A stretch of 40,553 nt of DNA from contig NZ_JASFDV010000067.1 in assembly GCF_030766825.1 (NCBI RefSeq), positions 1-40,553 of the forward strand. The letters run 5' to 3'. This DNA is from Nocardiopsis sp. CC223A (GTDB lineage Bacteria > Actinomycetota > Actinomycetes > Streptosporangiales > Streptosporangiaceae). Below the pieces are notes generated by a model. That model did no database searches. It worked only from the letters and a program-made list of their open reading frames with translations, and was not told where the DNA came from. Made by a program: the position numbers and the translations under genes. Shown in pieces: positions 7,739 through 15,993 of this stretch. Position 1 is the stretch's first letter. The number at the start of each line of letters is the position of its first letter.

Positions 7739-8102
7739 CCCCGACACCGGTCCAGGCCGTCGAACGGCCCGCGGCCGCACCGGCACACCCCTGGCCGTCG
7801 GCCCCCTCACCGGCACCGACCACGCCCCCCGGACCTAACGCCCCCGGAACACGCCCGGACGGACGCCGGGAGAGCACCGCCTTCGCACGCAAGGCCGTGA
7901 CCGGTCCCCTCACCGGCTCCCGCGCCCGCTACGGGGCCGTCGAACCCCCGGCCCCCGACGTCCCGGCCAGAACCCCACCAGCCCCCTCCCCGGCCCCGCC
8001 AGGCCGGGGAGGAACGGTTTTTACCGGCCCGGTGCCCTAACCGCGCGGGCACCGGGGTAGGTGGCCGGGCACGGACACCACCACCGGCGAGGGACCAGGC
8101 AC
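7739..8102. other. Intergenic stretch with one terminator
   Basis: About 360 bases separate the nucleotidase from the oxidoreductase operon. Apart from the hairpin at 7985-8012 and the short promoter region after it I find no gene: the open frames here are proline- and arginine-rich continuations with no start signal or family similarity. Confidence 0.5.
7985..8012 (+). terminator. Intrinsic terminator upstream of the molybdoenzyme operon
   Basis: Perfect 11-base arms (CCTCCCCGGCC / GGCCGGGGAGG) enclose the six-base loop 7996-8001. A run of five T follows at about 8018-8022. This is a textbook rho-independent terminator on the + strand. It ends nucleotidase transcription about 250 bases after its stop, or insulates the next operon. 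Confidence 0.75.
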
Positions 8103-8702
8103 ATGAACCTCATCACCAGGGGCTTCCACGGACGGCGCGGCGGCGACCCCACCCGCATCCCGCCCGGCCAGTACGAAACCCACGACTTCCCCGTCCTGAC
8201 CGTCGGACCCACACCCCGCGTGGACACCGACACCTGGACCTTCACCATCACCACCGAGACCGGCGCCCGCCACACCTGGACGTGGGAACAGCTCCTGGCC
8301 CTGCCCCAGGAGAGCCCGCACACGGACATCCACTGCGTCACCCGCTGGTCCAAACTCGACACCGACTGGACCGGCGTCTCCCTGGACACCCTCCTGGAGG
8401 ACGTGGAGACCACCGCCGAATACGCCCTGGCCCACTCCCACGGCGGCTACACCACCGACCTGCCCCTCCAGGACCTCACCGACGGACAGGCCTGGATCGC
8501 CCACACCTTCGACGGCCACCCCCTGGACCCCGAACACGGCGGCCCCGCCCGCCTGCTCGTCCCCCACCTGTACTTCTGGAAATCGGCCAAGTGGATCAGC
8601 GGGCTGACCCTGCTCGACGAGGACGAACCCGGCTTCTGGGAACAGGCCGGATACCACGACTACGGCGACCCCTGGCGCGAACAGCGCTACCGGGGGGACT
8701 GA
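8103..8702 (+). CDS. Molybdopterin-dependent oxidoreductase, sulfite-oxidase-like
   Basis: A 199-residue protein with the sulfite-oxidase/YedY molybdopterin fold. DIHCVTRWSK carries the Cys expected to bind molybdenum, and WTGVSLDTLL and LVPHLYFWKSAKWISGL are further family signatures. It is shorter than YedY and has no Tat signal or haem domain, so it is probably cytoplasmic. ATG 8103 is preceded by GAGG and gives the usual short N-terminus. It is the first of three tightly packed genes; the following flavin reductase overlaps nothing but starts three bases after this stop, so the two are probably partners in one redox reaction. The substrate is unknown; oxidised sulfur or nitrogen compounds or damaged methionine are possibilities by analogy only. 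Confidence 0.88.
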   Translation: MNLITRGFHGRRGGDPTRIPPGQYETHDFPVLTVGPTPRVDTDTWTFTITTETGARHTWTWEQLLALPQESPHTDIHCVTRWSKLDTDWTGVSLDTLLEDVETTAEYALAHSHGGYTTDLPLQDLTDGQAWIAHTFDGHPLDPEHGGPARLLVPHLYFWKSAKWISGLTLLDEDEPGFWEQAGYHDYGDPWREQRYRGD

Positions 8703-8705
8703 CCC

Positions 8706-9431
8706 GTGGCCCGCTGGACCCCGGCCACCCTGGAGGCCGACCGGTGGGAGACCCCCACCGCCCGCACCCTGGTGCTGTCCGTCCCCGGCTGGACCGGCCA
8801 CCGCCCCGGACAGCACGTCGACGTGCGCCTGCGGGCCGAGGACGGCTACACCGCCGAACGCTCCTACTCCATCGCCTCGGCCTCGGCCCCCGACCGGCTG
8901 GAACTCACCGTCCAACTCGACCCCGACGGCGAGGTCTCCCCCTACCTGGTCGGCGACTTCGCCGTCGGCGACCGGGTGGAGGTGCGCGGCCCCCTGGGCG
9001 GCTGGTTCGTGTGGGACACCACCGCACCCGACCCCGTCGTCCTCATCGGCGGCGGCTCGGGCATCGTCCCGCTGATGGCCATGGTCCGCGAACGCCACCG
9101 CACCGGGAGCAGGGCCCTGTTCCGCCTCCTGTACTCGCTGCGCACCCCCGAGGACCGCTACTACCGCACCGAACTGGGACCGGCCGCCGACCCCGGCGTC
9201 GACGTGTTCGTGGCCTACACCCGCACCGCACCACCGGGATCGGCGCGCGGCCCCGAACGGCTCAGCGTCGCCGACCTGAACACCCACGGGTTCCCGGCCG
9301 AGTTCGCCCCGGTGTGCTTCGTGTGCGGCCCCACCGGGTTCGTGGAGACCGCCGCCGACGGCCTCCTGGCCCTGGGCCACGCCCCGGACCGGATCCGCAC
9401 CGAACGCTACGGCGCAGGAGGCCGACGATGA
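8706..9431 (+). CDS. FAD/NAD(P)H ferredoxin-reductase-like oxidoreductase
   Basis: A 241-residue flavin reductase of the ferredoxin-NADP reductase superfamily, starting at GTG 8706 three bases after the molybdoenzyme stop. The FAD domain has RSYSIASAS (the R-x-Y-S flavin motif, about residue 58) and HRPGQHVDVRL. The NAD(P)-binding domain has VVLIGGGSGIVPLMAM and ends with VCFVCGPTGFVE. No iron-sulfur domain is present. It should pass electrons from NAD(P)H to the neighbouring molybdoenzyme; that pairing is inferred from the operon. Its last codons overlap the next gene by four bases. Confidence 0.9.
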   Translation: MARWTPATLEADRWETPTARTLVLSVPGWTGHRPGQHVDVRLRAEDGYTAERSYSIASASAPDRLELTVQLDPDGEVSPYLVGDFAVGDRVEVRGPLGGWFVWDTTAPDPVVLIGGGSGIVPLMAMVRERHRTGSRALFRLLYSLRTPEDRYYRTELGPAADPGVDVFVAYTRTAPPGSARGPERLSVADLNTHGFPAEFAPVCFVCGPTGFVETAADGLLALGHAPDRIRTERYGAGGRR

Positions 9432-9700
9432 GCACACCCGCCACCCACCTGGACGGCAACGTCCTGGCCGGCCCCCTGTCGGAGGTCTTCGCCGTGGACG
9501 TGACCGCCGCCGAACGCCACTGCGCCCACTGCGGCGACCACGGCGCGTTCGCCCGCCTGCGCGTGTACACCGACGGCCCCGGCCTGGTGGTGCGCTGCCC
9601 GGGCTGCGAGGTCCTGGTGCTGCGCCTGGTGCGCACCCCCCGGGGGCTGGTCCTGGACCTGGGCGGAACGGGCTGCATCACCCTGCCCGTCGACGACTGA
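9428..9700 (+). CDS. DUF6510-type zinc-ribbon protein
   Basis: A 90-residue protein whose ATG overlaps the reductase stop as ATGA, implying translational coupling. It starts MSTPATHLDGNVLAGPLSEVFAV-like (first residues only partly conserved elsewhere). It contains HCAHCGDHG and VVRCPGCEVLVLRLV, two CxxC pairs spaced for one zinc. The DUF6510 assignment is from memory of the family that accompanies this kind of molybdoenzyme/reductase pair. Its role is unknown; an assembly or regulatory helper for the molybdoenzyme is a guess from its place in the operon. Confidence 0.75.
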   Translation: MSTPATHLDGNVLAGPLSEVFAVDVTAAERHCAHCGDHGAFARLRVYTDGPGLVVRCPGCEVLVLRLVRTPRGLVLDLGGTGCITLPVDD

Positions 9701-9704
9701 AGGC

Positions 9705-9728
9705 CCGGCCCCCGCGGCCGGGGGCCGG
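9705..9728. terminator. GC hairpin ending the molybdoenzyme operon
   Basis: Perfect 9-base arms CCGGCCCCC / GGGGGCCGG enclose the loop GCGGCC, starting five bases after the stop at 9700. There is no T-tract. It probably acts for the + strand operon and may also end the opposite-strand relic. Confidence 0.55.
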
Positions 9729-9739
9729 ACCCCCGGTGT

Positions 9740-9988
9740 GCGTTGGGCGGTGAGCAGGCGCAGCGCCGGCGGCAAGACCGGGGTCATGGCGTTCTTCGCG
9801 TCCCCCACCCGCAGGTGGGCGATGACCGCGCGGACGAAGTACACCACCGGCCCCGTCGCGGCGGCCGCGCCCAGCGGCCACCACAGCAGGCCCCGGGGGA
9901 AGCCGACGCTCCGCACCGAGGTGACGACCGCCGGGGCACGGCGCAGTTCGCCGATGCCCGAGGCGATCACGAACGCCCCGACGGGCAT
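9740..9988 (-). pseudogene. Decayed DoxX-like membrane protein
   Basis: Read leftward from ATG 9988, which has a good GGAGG eight bases upstream, the product shows DoxX-like pieces: VIASGIGELRRAPAVVTSV and then LLWWPLGAAAATGPVVYF and AVIAHLRVGDAKNA. Compared with the usual four-helix, roughly 115-residue protein, about 20 residues (helix two) are missing between SVGFPRG and LLWWPLG, helix one is short, and the last helix is replaced by hydrophilic sequence. The frame has no stop and runs on antisense to the DUF6510 gene. I read it as a gene with an internal deletion and lost 3' end. End coordinates mark the recognisable part. Confidence 0.5.
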
Positions 9989-10054
9989 GAGGCGATCCTC
10001 CGCACGGGTGTTCCGTGGGAAACGGCCGGAAGGGCAGGGGAACGGCGGGCGGCC

Positions 10055-10939
10055 TCAGGAGCGCCCGGCCGCGATCAGCCCACGGGTGGCGGGGGCGACC
10101 TCGGCACCGAACGCGCGCAACCGGTCGGGGTCGTCCGAGGCGAGGATGAACGTGGAGAAGCCGTGCTCCAGGGCCAGCGCGGCCAGCGGCTCGGGCCAGT
10201 CCCGAAGCGGCCCGGCCAGCGGCCCCTCGCCCGCGCCCAGCCCCACGTTGAGCAGGCGGCGGATCCGCCCCGGGTCGCGCCCGGCGGCCGCGGCGGCCTC
10301 GTCGATACGGGCGTTGCCCTCGCCCAGCTGCGCGGGGTCGGAGAGGTAGGCCAGGGACGGCAGCCACCCGTCGGCCCTGGCACCGACCAGGCCCAGCATG
10401 CGGGGCTTGTAGGCGCCCAGCCAGATCCCGATGTCGTGCAGCGGTGCGGGCCCGCGCTTGGCACCGCTCAACCGGTGGTACTCGCCCTCATAGCGCAACC
10501 GGGACCGGTCGTCGGTGTCCCACAGGGCGCGGATGACGTCGATGGCCTCGCCCAGGGCGTCCACGGCCTGCCCCGGCGCCAGGCGGCGCCCGCCCATGGC
10601 CTCGATCGCGTCCCAAAAGCCCCCTGCGCCCAGGCCCAGCTCGAACCGGCCGCCGGAGAGCCGGTCCAGGGAGGCGGCGGCGCGGGCGATGACCGCGGGC
10701 GGACGCAAGGGGAGGTTGAGGACGTTGGCCGACAGGTGCACCCGCTCGGTGCGGGCGGCGACGTAGGACAGCAGGGTCCAGGTGTCCAGGAACGCCGACT
10801 GGTACGGGTGGTCCTGGAAGGTGACCAGGTCCAGCCCGGCCTGTTCCGAGACGCGGGCCAGCTCCACGGTGGCGGCCGGGTCCGCGGCCGCGGGCGTGAT
10901 GAAGGAACCGAAGACGGGCGCGTGGCCGTAGTCGGGCAT
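10055..10939 (-). CDS. LLM-class flavin-dependent (probably F420) oxidoreductase
   Basis: A 294-residue luciferase-like monooxygenase fold enzyme. ATG 10939 is preceded by GGGAGGG, six bases away. Family signatures are ELARVSEQAGLDLVTFQDHP near the start, RVHLSANVLNLPLRPPAVIA, DRLSGGRFELGLGAGGFWDA (the phosphate-binding region of the flavin cofactor) and a late GRDPGRIRRLLN. Such actinomycete proteins mostly use F420, sometimes FMN. The substrate cannot be read. It is divergent from the GNAT gene at 11099. Its stop lies 66 bases from the start of the DoxX relic, so the relic may once have been the second gene of its operon. Confidence 0.9.
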   Translation of the reverse strand: MPDYGHAPVFGSFITPAAADPAATVELARVSEQAGLDLVTFQDHPYQSAFLDTWTLLSYVAARTERVHLSANVLNLPLRPPAVIARAAASLDRLSGGRFELGLGAGGFWDAIEAMGGRRLAPGQAVDALGEAIDVIRALWDTDDRSRLRYEGEYHRLSGAKRGPAPLHDIGIWLGAYKPRMLGLVGARADGWLPSLAYLSDPAQLGEGNARIDEAAAAAGRDPGRIRRLLNVGLGAGEGPLAGPLRDWPEPLAALALEHGFSTFILASDDPDRLRAFGAEVAPATRGLIAAGRS

Positions 10940-11098
10940 CGCCGACCCTCCCAAGACGAGCGCAACCCCGGGCGGGTTGCGAAACAGATGATCCTCACAG
11001 CGGACGTGCACGGAAACCGCGCACACCACCCGGGTATTCCGCGCCACCGGACCCCCGTACACCGCAGACGTACCCGCCCACCGCTACCCTCAACGACC

Positions 11099-11569
11099 AT
11101 GCCCGACTGGAACACCCGCCCCGCCACCCCCGCCGACGTCGAACCCGTCGCCGAACTCCGCGCCCTGGTCCTACGCCCCGACCTGGAGCGCCTGGGCCGC
11201 TACGACCCCCACCGCGTCCGCAGACGCCTGCGCGAGGGCTTCACCCCCCACCACACCCGCATCATCGAGGTCGACGGCGCCCTCGCCGGCTGCGCCGCCC
11301 TGCGCCCGGCCCCCGACGCCCACCACCTGGAGCACTTCTACCTCGCCCCGCACCTGCACGGCCGCGGCATCGGCACCGCCGTCCTGCGCACCCTCCTGCG
11401 GGAATGCGACGACCAGGGCCGCACCGTCCGCCTCAACGTCCTCCAGGGCAGCCCCGCCCGCCGCCTCTACGAACGCCACGGCTTCACCCTGGACACCGAG
11501 GATGCCGTCGACGTCTTCCTCGTCCGCCCGCCCCGCGCCCCCGGCCCCACCGCCGCCATGGGCACATAA
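11099..11569 (+). CDS. GNAT-family N-acetyltransferase
   Basis: A 156-residue acetyltransferase with ATG at 11099. RPATPADVEPVAELRALVLR is the typical N-terminal helix. LEHFYLAPHLHGRGIGTAVL contains the acetyl-CoA pyrophosphate loop H-x-R-G-I-G. VRLNVLQGSPARRLYERHGF is motif B. The acceptor is unknown. No clear ribosome binding site lies before the ATG, so translation may be nearly leaderless; the promoter region is shared with the divergent monooxygenase. It is the first gene in the C-rich, G-poor segment. Confidence 0.88.
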   Translation: MPDWNTRPATPADVEPVAELRALVLRPDLERLGRYDPHRVRRRLREGFTPHHTRIIEVDGALAGCAALRPAPDAHHLEHFYLAPHLHGRGIGTAVLRTLLRECDDQGRTVRLNVLQGSPARRLYERHGFTLDTEDAVDVFLVRPPRAPGPTAAMGT

Positions 11570-11581
11570 CCCCAGGACAAC

Positions 11582-11609
11582 AAAAAGCCCCCATATCCGA
11601 TATGGGGGC
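11582..11609 (-). terminator. Intrinsic terminator facing the minus strand
   Basis: Perfect 10-base arms GCCCCCATAT / ATATGGGGGC enclose loop CCG. Five A precede it on the + strand, so a minus-strand transcript would end in hairpin plus five U. There is no T-run on the + strand side, although both neighbouring genes are on the + strand. It may still pause + strand transcription after the GNAT gene. Confidence 0.6.
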
Positions 11610-11663
11610 AAAGATCCCGTGTCATCCCCGCAGCCACCAGGACCGGGAACCTATCCTGCGCAC

Positions 11664-11867
11664 ATGCACATCCGCATCCTGTGCCGCACCTGCATGGGCA
11701 CCGGCCGCCGCGCCGCCGTCACCGCACGCCTCGAAGACGACCACACCCTCACCCAGGTCCTCCTCGCCCACCCCTGCACCGACTGCGACGCACACGGACA
11801 CACCACCCAGACCGCCACCGTCCACCCCGATTTAACCGACCCACCGGATACCGCAATGTATACGTAA
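11664..11867 (+). CDS. Small CxxCxG zinc-binding protein
   Basis: A 67-residue protein starting at ATG 11664. It has CRTCMGTGRRA at residues 7-17 and CTDCDAHGHT later, about 36 residues apart. Each is a C-x-x-C-x-G-like knuckle as in the DnaJ cysteine-rich domain, so a single zinc site is likely. The function is unknown. It ends 79 bases before urtA on the same strand. It could be a small helper of the urea locus or an independent gene; nothing in the sequence decides. No strong ribosome binding site is visible. Confidence 0.6.
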   Translation: MHIRILCRTCMGTGRRAAVTARLEDDHTLTQVLLAHPCTDCDAHGHTTQTATVHPDLTDPPDTAMYT

Positions 11868-11946
11868 CCCTCCGACACGACCCGCGAAACACCCCGCCAC
11901 CAGCCTCCTAAGTGTCCCCACACCCCCGACACCGAGGAGCCACAGC

Positions 11947-13161
11947 GTGGCACCCACCCCCACACGCACCCTCACCGCCCTCACCCTCACCCTGGGCCTC
12001 ACCCTCACCGCCTGCTCCGGCAACGACACCCAGGGCATCACCGACGACACCGTCACCGTCGGCATGATCCACTCCCTCTCCGGCACCATGGCCATCAGCG
12101 AGGTCACCGTCCGCGACGCCGTCCAACTCGCCATCGACGAGATCAACGCCGACGGCGGCGTCCTGGGACGCACCATCACCCCCGTCATCGAAGACGGCGC
12201 CTCCAACGAGACCACCTTCGCCGAACGCGCCGAAAAACTCCTGCAATCCGACAACGCCGCCACCGTCTTCGGCGGCTGGACCAGCGCCTCCCGCAAGGCC
12301 ATGCTCCCCGTCTTCGAACGCAACAACGGCCTGCTCTGGTACCCCGTCCAATACGAAGGCCTCGAAGCCTCCCCCAACATCGTCTACACCGGCGCCACCA
12401 CCAACCAGCAGATCATCCCCGCCCTCGACTACCTGCGCGAACAAGGCCACACCAGCCTCTACCTCGTCGGCAGCGACTACGTCTTCCCCCGCACCGCCAA
12501 CCAGATCATCACCGCCTACGCCGACGCCCACGACATGGACATCACCGCCGAGGAGTACACCCCCCTCGGACACACCGAATACTCCACCATCACCAACGAC
12601 ATCGCCCGCACCGAACCCGACGCCGTCTTCAACACCCTCAACGGCGACTCCAACGTCAGCTTCTTCCAACAACTGCGCTCCGCCGGCGTCACCGCCGACG
12701 ACACCCCCGTCCTGAGCGTCAGCGTCGCCGAAGAAGAAGTCGAAGGCATCGGCACCGACAACATCACCGGCCACCTCACCGCCTGGAACTACTACCAGAC
12801 CACCGACAACGACACCAACGGCGTCTTCGTCGACGCCTTCACCGAACGCTACGGAACCGACCGGGTCACCTCCGACCCCATGCAGTCCGCCTACAACTCC
12901 GTCTACCTGTGGAAGGCCGCCGTCGAAGCCGCCGACAGCTTCGACGTCGACGACGTCCGCGCCGCCCTGGACGGCATCACCATCGACGCCCCCGAAGGCA
13001 CCATCACCCTGGACGGCGACACCCAACACGTCATCAAGACCGCCCGCATCGGCCAGGTCAACGACGAAGGCCTCATCGACGAGATCTGGACCTCCCCCGA
13101 ACCCATCGTCCCCGACCCCTACCTCCAGGGCTACGACTGGGCCGCCGACCTCAACGGCTGA
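11947..13161 (+). CDS. urtA: Urea ABC transporter, substrate-binding lipoprotein
   Basis: A 404-residue solute-binding protein starting at GTG 11947, with GAGGAG at 11934-11939. The signal peptide ends in a lipobox LTAC with Cys23, so the mature protein is anchored outside the membrane. Family signatures are GGWTSASRKAMLPVFERNNG and LLWYPVQYEGLEASPNIVYTG-type sequence (in two parts here), the strongly conserved UrtA/FmdD core. UrtA and the short-chain-amide protein FmdD are close relatives; the following B-C-D-E gene order fits urt. Import of urea as nitrogen source is the likely role, though no urease gene is in the window. The upstream GTAAC and GAAAC boxes, 22 bases apart, resemble GlnR half-sites only weakly. 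Confidence 0.9.
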   Translation: MAPTPTRTLTALTLTLGLTLTACSGNDTQGITDDTVTVGMIHSLSGTMAISEVTVRDAVQLAIDEINADGGVLGRTITPVIEDGASNETTFAERAEKLLQSDNAATVFGGWTSASRKAMLPVFERNNGLLWYPVQYEGLEASPNIVYTGATTNQQIIPALDYLREQGHTSLYLVGSDYVFPRTANQIITAYADAHDMDITAEEYTPLGHTEYSTITNDIARTEPDAVFNTLNGDSNVSFFQQLRSAGVTADDTPVLSVSVAEEEVEGIGTDNITGHLTAWNYYQTTDNDTNGVFVDAFTERYGTDRVTSDPMQSAYNSVYLWKAAVEAADSFDVDDVRAALDGITIDAPEGTITLDGDTQHVIKTARIGQVNDEGLIDEIWTSPEPIVPDPYLQGYDWAADLNG

Positions 13162-13232
13162 CCCACCACCGGGCGCCCCACCCCCGGGGCGCCCGGCCAC
13201 CCCCGCCCGGCACACCCCGCAAAGGAACCACG

Positions 13233-14123
13233 GTGGAAGCCCTCGTCAACCAACTCCCCATCGGCCTGGCCATCGGCGCCGTCCTCCTCCTGGCCGCCCT
13301 CGGCCTCAACTTCACCTTCGGCCAAATGGGCGTCATCAACATGGCCCACGGCGAACTCATCATGGTCGGCGCCTACACCGCCTACGTCCTGCACGCCTGG
13401 GTCGGCATCAACCCCGCCTACAGCCTCCTGGCCGCCCTGCCCACCGCCTTCGCCGTCACCGGCACCCTCGGCTGGCTCCTCGAAACCACCCTCATCCGCC
13501 ACTTCTACGGCCGCCCCCTCGACACCCTCCTGCTCACCTTCGGCATCGGCATGATCCTCCAACAAGCCGCCCGCGACATCTTCGGCGCACCCAACGTCGA
13601 CGTCCCCGCCCCCACCTGGCTCACCGGAGGCATCACCCTCCCCGGCGACATCCGCATCCACTACTCCCGCCTGTTCATCCTCGCCCTCGCCATCACCTGC
13701 GTCATCGCCATCGCCCACTACCTCAACCGCTCCCGCCAAGGCCGCCGCATGCGCGCCGTCATCCACAACCGCGACCTCGCCGCCGTCTCCGGCATCAACA
13801 CCCGCACAGTCGACGCCACCACCTTCTTCATCGGCTCCGGACTCGCCGGCATCGCAGGCGTCGCCCTCACCCTCATCGGCCCCACCGGACCCACCCTGGG
13901 CACCAACTACATCGTCGACGCCTTCCTCGTGGTCGTCGTCGGCGGACTCGGCCGCCTCAGCGGCACCGTCCTGGCCGCCTTCGCCCTGGGCATCCTCAAC
14001 GCCACCGTCGAAGCCTGGGCCGACGCCTCCCTGGCCAAACTCATCGTCTTCACCGCCATCGTGGCCTTCCTCCAGGCCCGCCCCCAAGGACTCTTCACCG
14101 TCAAGACCAGGGCCCTCACATGA
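13233..14123 (+). CDS. urtB: Urea ABC transporter, permease UrtB
   Basis: A 296-residue LivH-type inner-membrane permease. GTG 13233 is preceded by AAAGGA. The N-terminus PIGLAIGAVLLLAALGLNFT leads to the family signature FGQMGVINMAHGELIMVGAY, followed by about eight more hydrophobic helices. The cytoplasmic loop with SRQGRRMRAVIHNRDLAAVS contacts the ATPases. This B subunit is shorter than many UrtB proteins because it lacks their extra N-terminal region. It lies 71 bases after urtA and overlaps urtC by four bases. Confidence 0.9.
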   Translation: MEALVNQLPIGLAIGAVLLLAALGLNFTFGQMGVINMAHGELIMVGAYTAYVLHAWVGINPAYSLLAALPTAFAVTGTLGWLLETTLIRHFYGRPLDTLLLTFGIGMILQQAARDIFGAPNVDVPAPTWLTGGITLPGDIRIHYSRLFILALAITCVIAIAHYLNRSRQGRRMRAVIHNRDLAAVSGINTRTVDATTFFIGSGLAGIAGVALTLIGPTGPTLGTNYIVDAFLVVVVGGLGRLSGTVLAAFALGILNATVEAWADASLAKLIVFTAIVAFLQARPQGLFTVKTRALT

Positions 14124-15247
14124 CCACCACCGAACCCACACCCACCCTCCTGCACCGCCTACGCGGCCCCGCCACCCTCGCCGCCCTCCTCGCCGCCGCC
14201 CTCCTCCTACTCCCCCAACTCCTCGAACCCTTCCGCCTCAACCTCCTCGCCCAATACCTCTGCTACGCCATCGTCGCCCTGGGCATCGCCCTGGCCTGGG
14301 GCCGCGGCGGCATGCTCACCCTCGGCCAAGGCGTCTACTTCGGCCTGGGCGCCTACGCCATGGCCATGCACCTCACCCTCCAAGCCACCGCCGCCGACCC
14401 CCTCGCCCCCGACCTCCCCCCATTCATGGTCTGGTCCGGCCTGACCCAACTCCCCTGGTTCTGGCGCCCCTTCACCAGCCCCGCCGTCGCCGTCCTGGCG
14501 GCCATCCTCATCCCCGGCACCCTCGCCGCACTCCTGGGCTGGTCCGTCTTCCGCCGCCGCGTCCGCGGCGCCTACTTCGCCATCCTCAACCAAGCCCTCG
14601 CCGCCGCCTTCGTCATCCTCCTCATCGGACAACAACACCTCACCGGCGGCTCCAACGGCCTCACCAACTTCCCCGTCTTCGCCGGCCAAAGCCTCTACAC
14701 CCCCACCGCACAGACCACCCTCTACACCCTCACCGTCCTCACCCTGACCGCCACCTACCTCCTCTTCCGCCACATCACCCACAGCCGCTACGGCAAACTC
14801 CTCATCGCCGTCCGCGACGCCGAAGACCGCGTCCGCTACCTCGGCCACAACCCCACCTGGATCAAAACCCTCGCCTACACCCTCGCCGCCATGGCCGCAG
14901 GCGCCGCCGGAGCCCTCTTCGTCCCCATCATGGGCATCATCTCCCCCACCCTCATCGGCGTCATCCCCTCGATCATGATGGTCCTCGCCGTCGCCATCGG
15001 CGGCCGCCACTCCCTCGCCGGAGCCGCCGCCGGCGCCATCATCATGAACACCGCCCAGACCACCTTCGCCGAAACCTTCGCCGGCGGCTGGACCTACCTC
15101 CAAGGCGCCCTCTTCGTCCTCGTCATCGCCCTCGCCCCCCAAGGACTCGCCGGACTGGCCACCACCCTCAAAAACCGCCTCACCCGACCGACACCGACCG
15201 AACCCGACCCCGCACCCGCACCGGCCGCCGAACGGAGCACCCCATGA
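14120..15247 (+). CDS. urtC: Urea ABC transporter, permease UrtC
   Basis: A 375-residue LivM-type permease starting at the ATG inside the ATGA overlap with urtB. It has about ten hydrophobic segments. GRGGMLTLGQGVYFGLGAYA is the permease signature, and SRYGKLLIAVRDAEDRVRYL forms the loop facing the ATPases. A short charged, proline-rich tail follows the last helix. It pairs with UrtB to form the channel for urea. It overlaps urtD by four bases. Confidence 0.9.
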   Translation: MTTTEPTPTLLHRLRGPATLAALLAAALLLLPQLLEPFRLNLLAQYLCYAIVALGIALAWGRGGMLTLGQGVYFGLGAYAMAMHLTLQATAADPLAPDLPPFMVWSGLTQLPWFWRPFTSPAVAVLAAILIPGTLAALLGWSVFRRRVRGAYFAILNQALAAAFVILLIGQQHLTGGSNGLTNFPVFAGQSLYTPTAQTTLYTLTVLTLTATYLLFRHITHSRYGKLLIAVRDAEDRVRYLGHNPTWIKTLAYTLAAMAAGAAGALFVPIMGIISPTLIGVIPSIMMVLAVAIGGRHSLAGAAAGAIIMNTAQTTFAETFAGGWTYLQGALFVLVIALAPQGLAGLATTLKNRLTRPTPTEPDPAPAPAAERSTP

Positions 15248-15993
15248 GCCTGCTCACCCTCACCGACCTCACCGTCACCTTCGGCCCCTTCACCGCCCTG
15301 GACCACATCGACCTCACCATCGACGAAGGCGAACTCCGCTTCCTCATCGGACCCAACGGCGCCGGAAAAACCACCCTCATCGACACCATCACCGGCCGCA
15401 CCCGCCCCACCCACGGCACCATCACCTTCGACGGCACCGACATCACCCGCACCCCCGAACACCGCATCGTCCGCCACGGCATCGGCCGCACCTTCCAGAC
15501 CAGCGTCGTCTTCGAAGAACTCACCGTCATCGAGAACGTCGACCTCGCCGCCTCCTCCCACCTCACCCCCTGGCGACTCCTCCGACGCGCCCCCACCACA
15601 CCCCCCGACGCCCTCGCCGTCCTGGACCGCGTCGACCTCACCCACCTCGCCCACCGACCCGCCGCCACCCTCTCCCACGGCCAACGCCAATGGCTCGAAA
15701 TCGCCATGCTCCTGGCCCAGAAACCCCGCCTGCTCCTCCTCGACGAACCCGTCGCAGGCATGAACGCCGAAGAACGCACCCGCACCGGCGAACTCCTCAC
15801 CCACATCGCCCACGACCACACCATCGTCGTCATCGAACACGACATGGACTTCCTACGCCGCTACGCCCACCAGGTCACCGTCCTGCACGAAGGCCGCATC
15901 CTCACCCACGGCGACATCACCACCGTCCAGAACGACCCCCAGGTCCGCGAGGTCTACCTCGGCCGCACCACCCCACAGAAAGCCACCACATGA
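15244..15993 (+). CDS. urtD: Urea ABC transporter, ATPase UrtD
   Basis: A 249-residue LivG-type ATPase. Walker A is GPNGAGKTTLID (about residue 36), the signature is LSHGQRQWLEIAMLLAQKP and Walker B is RLLLLDEPVAGM. The MNAEERTRTGELL segment after Walker B is typical of UrtD. The ATG lies in an ATGA overlap with urtC, and the 3' end overlaps urtE in the same way, so translation of the four downstream urt genes is coupled. Confidence 0.93.
   Translation: MSLLTLTDLTVTFGPFTALDHIDLTIDEGELRFLIGPNGAGKTTLIDTITGRTRPTHGTITFDGTDITRTPEHRIVRHGIGRTFQTSVVFEELTVIENVDLAASSHLTPWRLLRRAPTTPPDALAVLDRVDLTHLAHRPAATLSHGQRQWLEIAMLLAQKPRLLLLDEPVAGMNAEERTRTGELLTHIAHDHTIVVIEHDMDFLRRYAHQVTVLHEGRILTHGDITTVQNDPQVREVYLGRTTPQKATT

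Noticed and set aside
9743..11098. Long upstream extension of the GNAT reading frame at 11099
   Set aside because: It runs antisense to the monooxygenase gene and has no family similarity; the GNAT domain starts just after ATG 11099.
13131..15142. Long Gly/Asp/Glu-rich minus-strand frames opposite urtBC
   Set aside because: They mirror the GC-rich codons of the permease genes; such acidic Gly-rich products are typical antisense artefacts.
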